A stretch of DNA of 64,000 nucleotides from Rhizobium sp. Q54 (GTDB lineage: Bacteria; Pseudomonadota; Alphaproteobacteria; UBA2966; CAIVPW01). Numbering within the stretch: the first letter of the stretch is position 1; every line of letters begins with the position of its first letter. The stretch lies in contig CAMDPO010000007.1 in the NCBI GenBank assembly GCA_945904955.1, positions 22,016 through 86,015 of the forward strand, written 5' to 3'. The notes under the pieces were generated by a model, which worked only from the letters and a program-made list of their open reading frames with translations, was not told the origin of the DNA and searched no databases. A program made the translations under genes and the position numbers. Shown piece by piece: positions 17,053-24,270 of this stretch.

Positions 17053-17658
17053 ATGAAGTCGTCCGACGGGTTCTTTTACGAAGGCGAAGTGTTCTATCCG
17101 TTCCAGGACATGCTGTTCAACGCGTTGCTCAGCTTCACGTTCATGTTCCTGGTCGCCTTCATGCTGATCAACCCGGTCGATCAGGACGCCAAGGTCGATC
17201 CGAAGGCCGAGTTCCTGATCACCATCAATTGGCCCGACAACCACCCCGACGACATGGACCTGTACGTACAGGATCCGCAGGGCGGCATGGTTTGGTACAA
17301 GGGCCGCGAAGCCGGCCTGATGCACCTCGATCGCGATGACCGCGGCAACTTCCGCGACGTCATCACCGTCGACGGCGTGCGCATCCAGAATCCGCTGAAC
17401 CAAGAAACCGTGTCGATGCGCGGCTACATGCAGGGCGAGTACACGGTGAACATTCACCAGTACCTGGCGCAGAACGCAGTCGACAAAGTGCCGGTGTCGG
17501 TGAAGGTCGAGAAGCTCAATCCGGTGGTGACGCTGGTCTACTACGCGACCATCGAGATGCACGACCAGATGGAGCAGACGGTCACGCGCTTCACCCTCGA
17601 CAACAACGGCGCCGTAACCGACATGAAGTTCGACCCGAAGCCCCTGGCGCGCCGCTAG
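17053..17658 (+). CDS. ExbD/TolR/MotB-like transmembrane helix with DUF2135-like periplasmic domain (orphan copy)
   Basis: The start is ATG 17053 (MKSSDGFFYEG). A single helix at residues ~15-40 (FYPFQDMLFNALLSFTFMF) carries Pro-x-x-Asp at its start, the pattern of the proton-conducting helix of ExbD, TolR and MotB. The rest is periplasmic and resembles DUF2135/YfaP (DDMDLYVQDPQGGMVWYK, LDRDDRGNFRD, NPLNQETVSMRG, GEYTVNIHQY). Its first 40 residues are nearly identical to the protein at 38350, which is encoded with an ExbB-like partner; this copy has none next to it. AGGAG lies 12 bases upstream. Confidence 0.75.
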   Translation: MKSSDGFFYEGEVFYPFQDMLFNALLSFTFMFLVAFMLINPVDQDAKVDPKAEFLITINWPDNHPDDMDLYVQDPQGGMVWYKGREAGLMHLDRDDRGNFRDVITVDGVRIQNPLNQETVSMRGYMQGEYTVNIHQYLAQNAVDKVPVSVKVEKLNPVVTLVYYATIEMHDQMEQTVTRFTLDNNGAVTDMKFDPKPLARR

Positions 17659-17701
17659 CGCGCCAGCAGCGCAAGTCGGGCGCGCCACCGACCGTGCGTC
17701 G

Positions 17702-18238
17702 ATGCGCGGGGGCTTTCTAGCACTCGCGCTTCTCGCCTTTTCCGCCGGGGCCGCACCCATCGCGGCCTCCGCCGATCTGGACGGCCCACCGGCGTTTCTG
17801 ATCACCGCTGTCTGGCCCGATCGCGACCCGGCCGACGTCGATCTGATCGTGCAAGACCCGCGCGACGGCATCGTCTGGTACAGGGCCCGCGAGACCGAGG
17901 TGTTGCGCCTAGATCGCGACGATCGCGGCAACTTCCGCGACCCCGAGCCCCTCAACCAAGAGATCGTCTCCGTCCGCGGTGGCCTGCCGGGCGAGTACGT
18001 GGTCAATGTCAGCCAGTACGCCCTGACGGACGTCGAGGAACCCTTGCCGGTGTTCGTGCGGGTCCAGGCGATCAGCCCGGTTGCCCTGACGGTCTACGAG
18101 AAGACCGTAGAGATGCGCCGAGTCTACGAGGTGACCGTCGTGCGCTTCGTGCTCGACGATGCCGGACGCATCACATCCTTCACCTTCGAGGACAAGCCTC
18201 TCGCCGCGGCCGCGCGGACGAAGGTGGGACTGCGGTAA
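17702..18238 (+). CDS. Secreted DUF2135-like protein, membrane-helix-less paralogue
   Basis: A signal peptide (FLALALLAFSAGAAPIAASA) replaces the transmembrane anchor of the gene 44 bases upstream; the remainder is clearly homologous (PADVDLIVQDPRDGIVWYR, LDRDDRGNFRD, PLNQEIVSVRG, GEYVVNVSQY). It therefore looks like a soluble periplasmic version of the same beta-sandwich domain, arisen by duplication. Function unknown; it may bind the same partner as the anchored forms. Confidence 0.75.
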   Translation: MRGGFLALALLAFSAGAAPIAASADLDGPPAFLITAVWPDRDPADVDLIVQDPRDGIVWYRARETEVLRLDRDDRGNFRDPEPLNQEIVSVRGGLPGEYVVNVSQYALTDVEEPLPVFVRVQAISPVALTVYEKTVEMRRVYEVTVVRFVLDDAGRITSFTFEDKPLAAAARTKVGLR

Positions 18239-18262
18239 CCAAGCGGCCCCTCCTCGCGTGCG

Positions 18263-19261
18263 CTACGCGGAGAAGGTGCGCGTGTTGCCGTCCGGATAGG
18301 TGACGTAGGCGGTGGCGTTGCCGTGACGGCGCAGGATGCGCTCCGTCTCGGACGCAGGCGATACGTACACCGACGTGGATAGCGCGTCGGCATGGGTCGC
18401 GCGCGGAGCGACGATCGACACACCGATGTGATGCGCCGCGCTGGCGCCGGTGCGTGGATCGAACAGGTGATGGAAGCGGCCACGGGCATCGAACACGGTG
18501 CCGTAGCCGCCCGAGGTTGCCAGCGACATGTTGGCGAGGTCGATCGACTGTGCGACGCGCGTCGGCTGGCGCGGATCCTTGAGGCCGATGACCCAGGGCC
18601 GCCCCTCGGGATGGTTGCCGAGAGCGCGTGCCTCACCGAGGTCGACCAGGACGTGGGCGATGCCTTGCTCGCGCAACAGGTCGGCGACCTTGTCGGTGAT
18701 GTAGCCCTGGGCGATGCCGTCGAGGGTCACGCCCATGCCCTTGCGATCCAGCGCAACGAACAGCGGATTGACGTCGATGCGGCGATAGTCGACCAGGCCG
18801 ACCGCGGCGCGAACGTCGGCGGCAGTTGGCCCCTCGGTCGCATCGGGCGTGCGCTTGAAGTGGACGGAATACAAATTCCAGAGCGGCTGCACGGTGACGT
18901 CGAACGCACCGTTGCTCAGCTCGCCGAAGCGCTTGGCCTCGGTCAGCAGGATGAGCATGTCCTGGGACGGCCGCGTGATGCGTCCGTCGCGATTGAGACG
19001 GGCAAGCTCGCTGTCCGGCTGGTGCAGGCTGAAGATGGCTTCGAGCCGGCGCACCTCCGTGACGGCCATGTCGATGATGCGCTTGGCCGCCTCCGCAGAG
19101 GTGTGGGCCAGGGTGAGCGAAGCGTCGGCGCCGAGCGCCGTGCCCTGCCACGTGAAGAGCTGAGCGTCCGCGCGGGCCGGGCGCATCGCGCCGGCGAGAG
19201 ACATTCCTGCGGCGGCGCCGAAGATCGCTAGAACACGACGACGGCTTGGAGCGGCGGCCAT
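18263..19261 (-). CDS. apbE: FAD:protein FMN transferase (ApbE family)
   Basis: A Tat-type signal (PSRRRVLAIFGAAAGMSLAGA) leads a 332-residue ApbE domain (FSLHQPDSELARLNRDG, GAFDVTVQPLWNL, KGMGVTLDGIAQGYITDKVAD, HLFDPRTGAS). ApbE attaches FMN to a Thr in the S/TGATxxS motif of exported flavoproteins. A likely substrate, the NosR-like protein with KGATTS, lies at 35056 in the same region. The start at 19261 has GGGAGGAG upstream. It is last in line after the exporter genes on the same strand. Confidence 0.9.
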   Translation of the reverse strand: MAAAPSRRRVLAIFGAAAGMSLAGAMRPARADAQLFTWQGTALGADASLTLAHTSAEAAKRIIDMAVTEVRRLEAIFSLHQPDSELARLNRDGRITRPSQDMLILLTEAKRFGELSNGAFDVTVQPLWNLYSVHFKRTPDATEGPTAADVRAAVGLVDYRRIDVNPLFVALDRKGMGVTLDGIAQGYITDKVADLLREQGIAHVLVDLGEARALGNHPEGRPWVIGLKDPRQPTRVAQSIDLANMSLATSGGYGTVFDARGRFHHLFDPRTGASAAHHIGVSIVAPRATHADALSTSVYVSPASETERILRRHGNATAYVTYPDGNTRTFSA

Positions 19262-19381
19262 GACGGTGTGAACTCCTCCCATGCCGCGCCGAAGCACCGG
19301 TCCGCGCGGCGAACCCTTTTACCACACCTTACGGTGGACATGGCTGCGCCCGGGCGACCGCAGAAAAACTAGGTATTTCCG

Positions 19382-20287
19382 TTAGTTAGCGCGTCCGATG
19401 CGCTGGATCATGCCGCGCTGCGGGTCATAGCCGATGGCAGCGAGAATGAAGCACGCCAGCGTGACGCCCACCACCACCGCCAATGCGACGGCGTTGAACT
19501 GGCCGTAGATCGCATAGCGGATCAACTCGATGACGTGGGTGAACGGATTGATCTGGGCGCCCCAGTACACGACGTCCGCACCGACCTCGCGCAGCTTCCA
19601 CAGCGGGTAGAGCGCGGGCGAGATGAAGAACATCGGGAAGATGACGAAGTTCATCGCGCCGGCAAAGTTCTCAAGCTGGCGGATGTACACCGACAGCAGC
19701 AAGCCCACCGACGACAACATCATGCCGCTGAGGAATAGCGGTCCGAGCGCGTACAGCCAACCCGACCACGGGAGCGCCGCGGTAAGGCGCGGGAAGATGA
19801 AGCTGAAGCCGTAGGTGATCAGCAGAAAGATGTACGCCTGGATCACGGCCAGGAACGTCGCGCCCAGGAGCTTGAACAACAGGATCGCCCAGCGCGGCAG
19901 CGGCGCCGTCAGCAACAGGCGCATCATGCCCATCTCGCGGTCGTAGACCATCGAGAGCGACGACTGCATGCCGTAGAAGAGCAGCACGATGCCGAGCAAG
20001 CCCGGCATGATGTACTCCTGGTACGTCACGTAGGTCTGGTACGGCGGCACGATCGAGATGCCGAGCAGGCTGCCGATGCCGGCGGCGAACACGATCAGCC
20101 ACAGCACCGGGCGGATCAACGCCGACGCCCAGCGGCCACGCTGGCGAATGAACTTGCCGATCTCGCGATTGGCGATGGCGTAGAGCGCCAGGCCCCAATG
20201 CACCATCGGCGATGCGCGCCGGGCGCGCCCGTCTTCGCCCTTGGCCGCGCCCGCCTGTGTCATCTCCGTGCTGAGTTGTGCGGTCAC
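19382..20287 (-). CDS. ABC-2-type permease, PQQ-alcohol-oxidation-associated (PedC-like)
   Basis: A 301-residue ABC-2 permease with about six helices (ALIRPVLWLIVFAAGIGSLLG, MPGLLGIVLLFYGMQSSLSMVYDREMG, FIISPALYPLW-like end). It follows the binding-protein gene by 5 bases, and the whole set (ATPase, permease, binding protein, YVTN propeller) matches the exporters found beside PQQ-dependent alcohol dehydrogenases (TIGR0386x families) and in lanthanide-uptake (lut) clusters. Direction of transport is inferred only from the ABC-2 type. Confidence 0.85.
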   Translation of the reverse strand: MTAQLSTEMTQAGAAKGEDGRARRASPMVHWGLALYAIANREIGKFIRQRGRWASALIRPVLWLIVFAAGIGSLLGISIVPPYQTYVTYQEYIMPGLLGIVLLFYGMQSSLSMVYDREMGMMRLLLTAPLPRWAILLFKLLGATFLAVIQAYIFLLITYGFSFIFPRLTAALPWSGWLYALGPLFLSGMMLSSVGLLLSVYIRQLENFAGAMNFVIFPMFFISPALYPLWKLREVGADVVYWGAQINPFTHVIELIRYAIYGQFNAVALAVVVGVTLACFILAAIGYDPQRGMIQRIGRAN

Positions 20288-20292
20288 GGCGC

Positions 20293-21540
20293 CTAGAACC
20301 TGCAGGTTGTCTCGGGCCGATCGGCACCGAGAGTATCAAGATCGTTGGTGGCGTGCTCGAACTTCTCCATCGGCGCGCGCGCGATGACCGCATTCGGCAG
20401 CGTCAGGAAGACGTTCATGCGCAACTGGTGGTCCCATGTGCGGAAGTCGAGCTGGCTGCCCATGTACCCGTCGAAGCGCAGCTGATCACTGAGGACGTAT
20501 TCGCGGATCTGGCGATAGTCGAGCGACTTGACGCGGCTCTGGGCGAGCGTGAGCGCACGCACCGCAGCCCATGCCGACCAATCCGGTCCGTACATGAAGC
20601 GATTGGTGGCGGTGTGGAAGCGGCTGGACAGCTGCGGCGCGCCCTGGCGCTCCCAGGTCCAGTGCCACGCTTCCGGCGTCAGGCCGGCCGCACCGACCAC
20701 GGGGCGCGCGCGCACAGTCTGATACGGGAACGTGCGCGCGAACTCGCCGTCCGTGTCGGCGATGAAGACGACGTCGTAGTCGCGATTGCCGCCGGTGAGT
20801 AGGCGCGTATTGTTGAGCTCGCGTTGGCGCGGGTCGTTGGACGGAAGGAACTTGCGCTCCTCGACCAAGCGCGCGCCGTTGCGCCGGATCGAACGCTTGA
20901 GCGCTTCGGCGACCTTGATGTCTTCGTCGAGCGGGCCCGTGAGCAGCAGAATGTTCACCCAGCCCTGGAACACCAGGTACTGCGTCACCGCGTCGGTGAG
21001 CATGTTGTAGCTCGGCGCCGTGTGGGCGAGGTTCTGCGAACAGAACGCGCCGCGCAGGCGATCGTCGGGGTTGGCGACGTTGAACAACATCACCTCCTGG
21101 CCGCGCACCGCCTGGCTGACCGCGCGCATGGTGTCGGTATCGGCGTCGATCAGGAAGAAGTTGACGCCCTGGTCCGCGCGGGCCTTTTCGATCCAGGCGA
21201 CCAAGGCGGCGGCATTGGCGCCGCTGTGGCGGATCATCTCGAAGGACTGCCCGGAGAAGCGGCCGGTCTGGTTCGACTCGTCGATGCCAAGCTGGGCGCC
21301 CGGGAAGGGCTGATAGCGCGCGACGGACGGTATGCGTACGCGCTCGCGGCCTGGCTGCGTGAGCGCATAGACGAACTCGCGGTCGTAGCGCGGGTCATTT
21401 TCGATGTCGACATAGCCGATCTTGAACAACGACGGCGCGGCCGGCGTCGCCGCGGGCGCGACGCCTTGTTGTGCCCACGCAGCGCTGGCGCCGAACGCCA
21501 GCAGGAACGCTGCGCCGATAGTAGCGATCAGGCGGTTCAT
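20293..21540 (-). CDS. Exported binding protein of the PQQ-associated ABC system
   Basis: A signal peptide (LIATIGAAFLLAFGASAAWAQQ) precedes a 390-residue type I periplasmic-binding-like domain. Motifs fit the TIGR03863 group: IGYVDIENDPRYD near the mature N-terminus, AFCSQNLAHTAPSYNMLTDA, and DVVFIADTDGEFARTFPYQT. In lut clusters the corresponding protein is the periplasmic component (LutA-like). The mature start after Gln-rich linker is Ala/Pro-rich. It lies between the YVTN propeller and the permease on the same strand. Confidence 0.85.
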   Translation of the reverse strand: MNRLIATIGAAFLLAFGASAAWAQQGVAPAATPAAPSLFKIGYVDIENDPRYDREFVYALTQPGRERVRIPSVARYQPFPGAQLGIDESNQTGRFSGQSFEMIRHSGANAAALVAWIEKARADQGVNFFLIDADTDTMRAVSQAVRGQEVMLFNVANPDDRLRGAFCSQNLAHTAPSYNMLTDAVTQYLVFQGWVNILLLTGPLDEDIKVAEALKRSIRRNGARLVEERKFLPSNDPRQRELNNTRLLTGGNRDYDVVFIADTDGEFARTFPYQTVRARPVVGAAGLTPEAWHWTWERQGAPQLSSRFHTATNRFMYGPDWSAWAAVRALTLAQSRVKSLDYRQIREYVLSDQLRFDGYMGSQLDFRTWDHQLRMNVFLTLPNAVIARAPMEKFEHATNDLDTLGADRPETTCRF

Positions 21541-21561
21541 GCTCCGTCCCTCCCAGGCGGA

Positions 21562-22602
21562 TCAGTTGCCGACGGGTGCCCAGCCAATGCGGTCGTTGAC
21601 CAGCGGCGTGTACGGCACGCGACCCGTGGGGACCGACTTCTGCACGCGCTTCGACGCAATATCGACGATCGACAAGTCGTCCGAGAGGCAGTTGGCAACC
21701 AATGCGGTCTTCTCATCGGACGTGAACGTGATGCCCCACGGGCGCGAGCCGACCAGGATGTACTGGTCGATCTTGCGCGTCGCCACGTCGACGACGGCGA
21801 CATGATTGGCGCGGCCCAGGGTGACCCACACCTTTTTGCCGTCGCTGGTCATCTCGAGGCCGACCGGCGTGACGTCGACCTGGCGGAAGCCCGGTGGCAG
21901 GAAGTTGATGACGTCGGTCACCTTGTAGCTGGCGACATCGACGATGTAGACCTCACCGGACAGCTCGCAGGTGATCCACAACTCCTTCTGGTCGGGCGTG
22001 ATGCGCATGCGGCGCGGACGCGTGCCGACGACGACGTTGTCGAGGATGATGCCGCGCGCCACGTCGACCTTGTGGATCATGTCGGCGACTTCCGACGTCA
22101 GGTAGACGGTCTTGCCGTCGGGCACGACGAGCACACCCTCCGGCTCGGCGCCCGAGGGCACCTCGTGCAGCAGCACCTTGTCCTCGATGCTGATGATCCA
22201 CATCGAGGAGTCTTCCTCGTTGGCGATGAACATCGTCTTTTCGTCGGGACTGATGGTCAGCACCTCGGGACTCGGACCCGTCGGGATGGCATCGACGACC
22301 GTCTCTTTGGCGACGTCGATGATGTCGACCACGTCCTCATCGCCGCACGCGACGTAGAGCAGCGTGTGCGCCGGGTTGAACACCATGCCGCGCGGACGGC
22401 GCGAGGTCTTGATGCGCTTGACCACCTGGAAGCTGGTGCCATCGAGCACGGTCAGCTCGTGCGACTTTTCGTGGCTGATGTAGATACGGCCGGTGCCGAC
22501 TGCCTGCGCGCCATTGGCGACCGGCATGCCGGCGAGGGCTGCGCCTGCGGCGCCCGCCTTGAGCAAGCCGCGGCGATTGGGGGTCCAGAAAGAGTTGGTC
22601 AT
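21562..22602 (-). CDS. YVTN beta-propeller protein, PQQ-associated
   Basis: A twin-arginine signal (NRRGLLKAGAAGAALAG) precedes about seven propeller blades with repeats such as LLYVACGDEDVVDIIDVA, TMFIANEEDSSMWIISI, TVYLTSEVADMIHKVDVA and VWVTLGRANHVAVVDVA. This fits the TIGR03866 PQQ-associated repeat family and the LutB-type exported protein of lanthanide clusters. It probably binds a periplasmic partner or ligand. The next gene starts 21 bases further on. Confidence 0.85.
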   Translation of the reverse strand: MTNSFWTPNRRGLLKAGAAGAALAGMPVANGAQAVGTGRIYISHEKSHELTVLDGTSFQVVKRIKTSRRPRGMVFNPAHTLLYVACGDEDVVDIIDVAKETVVDAIPTGPSPEVLTISPDEKTMFIANEEDSSMWIISIEDKVLLHEVPSGAEPEGVLVVPDGKTVYLTSEVADMIHKVDVARGIILDNVVVGTRPRRMRITPDQKELWITCELSGEVYIVDVASYKVTDVINFLPPGFRQVDVTPVGLEMTSDGKKVWVTLGRANHVAVVDVATRKIDQYILVGSRPWGITFTSDEKTALVANCLSDDLSIVDIASKRVQKSVPTGRVPYTPLVNDRIGWAPVGN

Positions 22603-22670
22603 GGCCGAGCTCCCTGTCGATGGTCCGGGCGCCGATGGCGGCGGCGCGGACCCTGAATCCGTGACGCGTC

Positions 22671-23096
22671 TTAGCGGACGATGAACTTGCCCTTCATGCC
22701 GCGGCCCTCATGGCCGGGCACATAGAAGTCGTAGTCGCCCGGACGGATGGGCACGAACCAGACCTGCAGCAGCCCCGGGCCGTCGAACTCGACTTGATAG
22801 GGGGCGCCGGCCATATGGACCTCGATGTCGCCGACCTTGAACTCGTTGATCCACGAGTTGCGCCATAGCTCGGGCGCTGCAACGGCGAACTCTTCGCCGT
22901 CGGCGGCCATAGTGATGTCCCAGCGGTAATACTTCCCTGTCTCGAGCGTGTACTCGTAGTTGGACATCGTCAGGTCCGACTTGAGCGTCAGTTCAAGAGC
23001 GACGGGGCGGGATGCGAGATTGCCGGCCGAAAGCGCCGGTGGCGCGGTCGCCAAGAAGAGCGCAAGCGCAGCTCCGGATAGAAGTGCCTTTTTCAC
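22671..23096 (-). CDS. Exported cupredoxin-fold protein lacking the copper Cys (copy 2)
   Basis: The GTG start at 23096 has GGGAGG five bases upstream and opens a signal peptide (ALLSGAALALFLATAPPALSA); the track start lies in the promoter region. The C-terminus YDFYVPGHEGRGMKGKF matches the cupredoxin copper loop, keeping His and Met, but the ligand Cys is absent. Classical blue-copper chemistry is therefore unlikely. It has its own sigma-54-type promoter (23177-23192) and is followed by the YVTN, binding-protein and permease genes. Confidence 0.8.
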   Translation of the reverse strand: MKKALLSGAALALFLATAPPALSAGNLASRPVALELTLKSDLTMSNYEYTLETGKYYRWDITMAADGEEFAVAAPELWRNSWINEFKVGDIEVHMAGAPYQVEFDGPGLLQVWFVPIRPGDYDFYVPGHEGRGMKGKFIVR

Positions 23097-23176
23097 GGTG
23101 TACCTCCCAGTCCCCGTGGTGGCCGCAGGACCAAGGGCGTCCATCCGGCCGGTCGCGTTTTCCGATCCCCTCACTA

Positions 23177-23192
23177 GGCAAGGCTCGTGCCA
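23177..23192 (-). promoter_or_regulatory. Sigma-54 promoter for the cupredoxin/ABC operon
   Basis: On the minus strand: TGGCAC-GAGCC-TTGCC, an essentially perfect -24/-12 element. Transcription would start near 23166, 70 bases before the GTG start. A 22-bp palindrome lies about 138 bp upstream and half-sites at 23200-23223. Confidence 0.8.
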
Positions 23193-23282
23193 CGAAAAGA
23201 ACCACCAATTCGTACAACCACCAAGGCGGATTCTGTGGCTCGGGCACCCAATGTTGGTCGATGACCATCGAAATCGCAAAAG

Positions 23283-23326
23283 AAAGGCCGGCTTGGTGGC
23301 TACTCACAACCACCAGCCGGCCTTTT
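23283..23326 (-). terminator. Terminator of cupredoxin copy 1, overlapping an activator-site palindrome
   Basis: AAAGGCCGGCT...AGCCGGCCTTTT pair around a TGGTGG/CCACCA inner stem; on the minus strand a T-rich tract (TTTCTTTT) follows. It lies 23 bases past the copy-1 stop codon. The inner palindrome is the activator-type site listed next. Confidence 0.7.
23294..23315. promoter_or_regulatory. 22-bp palindrome, probable NtrC-type activator site 2
   Basis: TGGTGGCTACTCACAACCACCA; 17 of 22 bases match site 1 (23955-23976), including an identical ACAACCACCA half. Centred about 138 bp upstream of the predicted sigma-54 start. Related half-sites (AACCACCA, ACAACCACCA) occur at 23200-23223. Confidence 0.65.
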
Positions 23327-23348
23327 CGAACGTGTGTGCGCGGTGGCG

Positions 23349-23765
23349 CTACTTGACGGTGATGGTCCCCGTCATCGTGCCTTCCTGGCCGAGCACGTAG
23401 TACTTGAACGAGCCGATGCGGACCGGGACCAGCTGAATGCGGATCGTGCCGGCCGCGTCGAACTCGAGGAAACGCAGGCCGGACGGCTTGATCTCTTTGC
23501 CGTCGACGACGACCTGGAAGATGTACGAGTTGCCGAACAGGTCCGGAGCATGGAACTGCATCTCGGTGGTGCCGATCTGGGTGATGTCGAGGTTGTAGCC
23601 CTTGCCGGTCTCCATCTCGATGGCGGTGGTGGAGAACTTCTTGTCGGCGGTCATGTCGATCTTGATGGTCGTCGCGCCGGTGGTCAGGTTGCCGGCAGCG
23701 CCGGCCGAACCGGCCACGCCGAGCGCCACCAAGCTGGCGGCGGCGAGAGTACGAACAAGCTTCAT
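23349..23765 (-). CDS. Exported cupredoxin-fold protein lacking copper ligands (copy 1)
   Basis: The start is ATG 23765 after GGGAGG; signal peptide LVRTLAAASLVALGVAGSAGA. The ~115-residue mature domain is related to copy 2 (ATTIKIDMTADKKF, ETGKGYNLDITQIG, APDLFGNSYIFQVVVDGKEI). The C-terminal loop reads FKYYVLGQEGTMTG, so Cys and His of the copper site are both missing. Preceded by a sigma-54 promoter with an upstream palindrome and ended by a terminator, it is a monocistronic unit. Confidence 0.8.
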   Translation of the reverse strand: MKLVRTLAAASLVALGVAGSAGAAGNLTTGATTIKIDMTADKKFSTTAIEMETGKGYNLDITQIGTTEMQFHAPDLFGNSYIFQVVVDGKEIKPSGLRFLEFDAAGTIRIQLVPVRIGSFKYYVLGQEGTMTGTITVK

Positions 23766-23857
23766 TGGAGCCTCCCTAGTCGTGAATTGGCGCACCGCGC
23801 CCTGGAACAAAACCGCGGGACCCCGCGTCCCGATCAGTGATTCCTAAGGCGGCCATT

Positions 23858-23873
23858 GGCAAGGCCTATGCCA
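23858..23873 (-). promoter_or_regulatory. Sigma-54 promoter for cupredoxin copy 1
   Basis: On the minus strand: CTGGCAT-AGGCC-TTGCC, matching the -24 (TGGCA) and -12 (TTGC) elements at exact spacing. Predicted start near 23847, about 80 bases before the ATG. Confidence 0.75.
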
Positions 23874-23954
23874 GACCCCAGAACGGCGAAAATTCGCAGT
23901 TTTGTGCCTAAGCCCGCTGACCCCTGGGCGGTCGCAGCGATGGCGAATCGCCAA

Positions 23955-23976
23955 TGGTGGTTGTCTACAACCACCA
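23955..23976. promoter_or_regulatory. 22-bp perfect palindrome, probable NtrC-type activator site 1
   Basis: TGGTGGTTGTCTACAACCACCA, with outer bases extending to a 26-bp dyad (AATGG...CCATT). Centred about 118 bp upstream of the predicted sigma-54 start, a usual distance for enhancer-binding proteins. Confidence 0.7.
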
Positions 23977-23997
23977 TTAAAGGACCCGTCCCGGTTC

Positions 23998-24261
23998 CTA
24001 GCGCGCCTGTCCGAGGGCCCGGAAACCGCGTTGCAGTGAGGACCGGCAGCGATCCCAAAGGCCGAAATCGGCCGCGCCGTCGGCGAAGTCGAGCTGGTTT
24101 TCCGCTACGGTCTGGGCGTTGATGCCGCCCGGCCAGTTGGCGATGGCGGCCTCGAGTTGGTCGATGCCGCTGCGGCAGGCGCGCTCGTCGGCGCGTTCGC
24201 TTGCGCCGGCACAGGCCGCAAGAGTTAGACAGGTGGCCACGCAAACGGACCAGCCGCGCAC
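23998..24261 (-). CDS. Small lipoprotein
   Basis: 87 residues with a lipoprotein signal and lipobox (VATCLTLAACAGAS), then a short helical region with two more Cys. It follows the response regulator by 9 bases, so it is likely cotranscribed with the two-component pair. Function unknown. Confidence 0.65.
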   Translation of the reverse strand: MRGWSVCVATCLTLAACAGASERADERACRSGIDQLEAAIANWPGGINAQTVAENQLDFADGAADFGLWDRCRSSLQRGFRALGQAR

Positions 24262-24270
24262 GGCCGCCGG

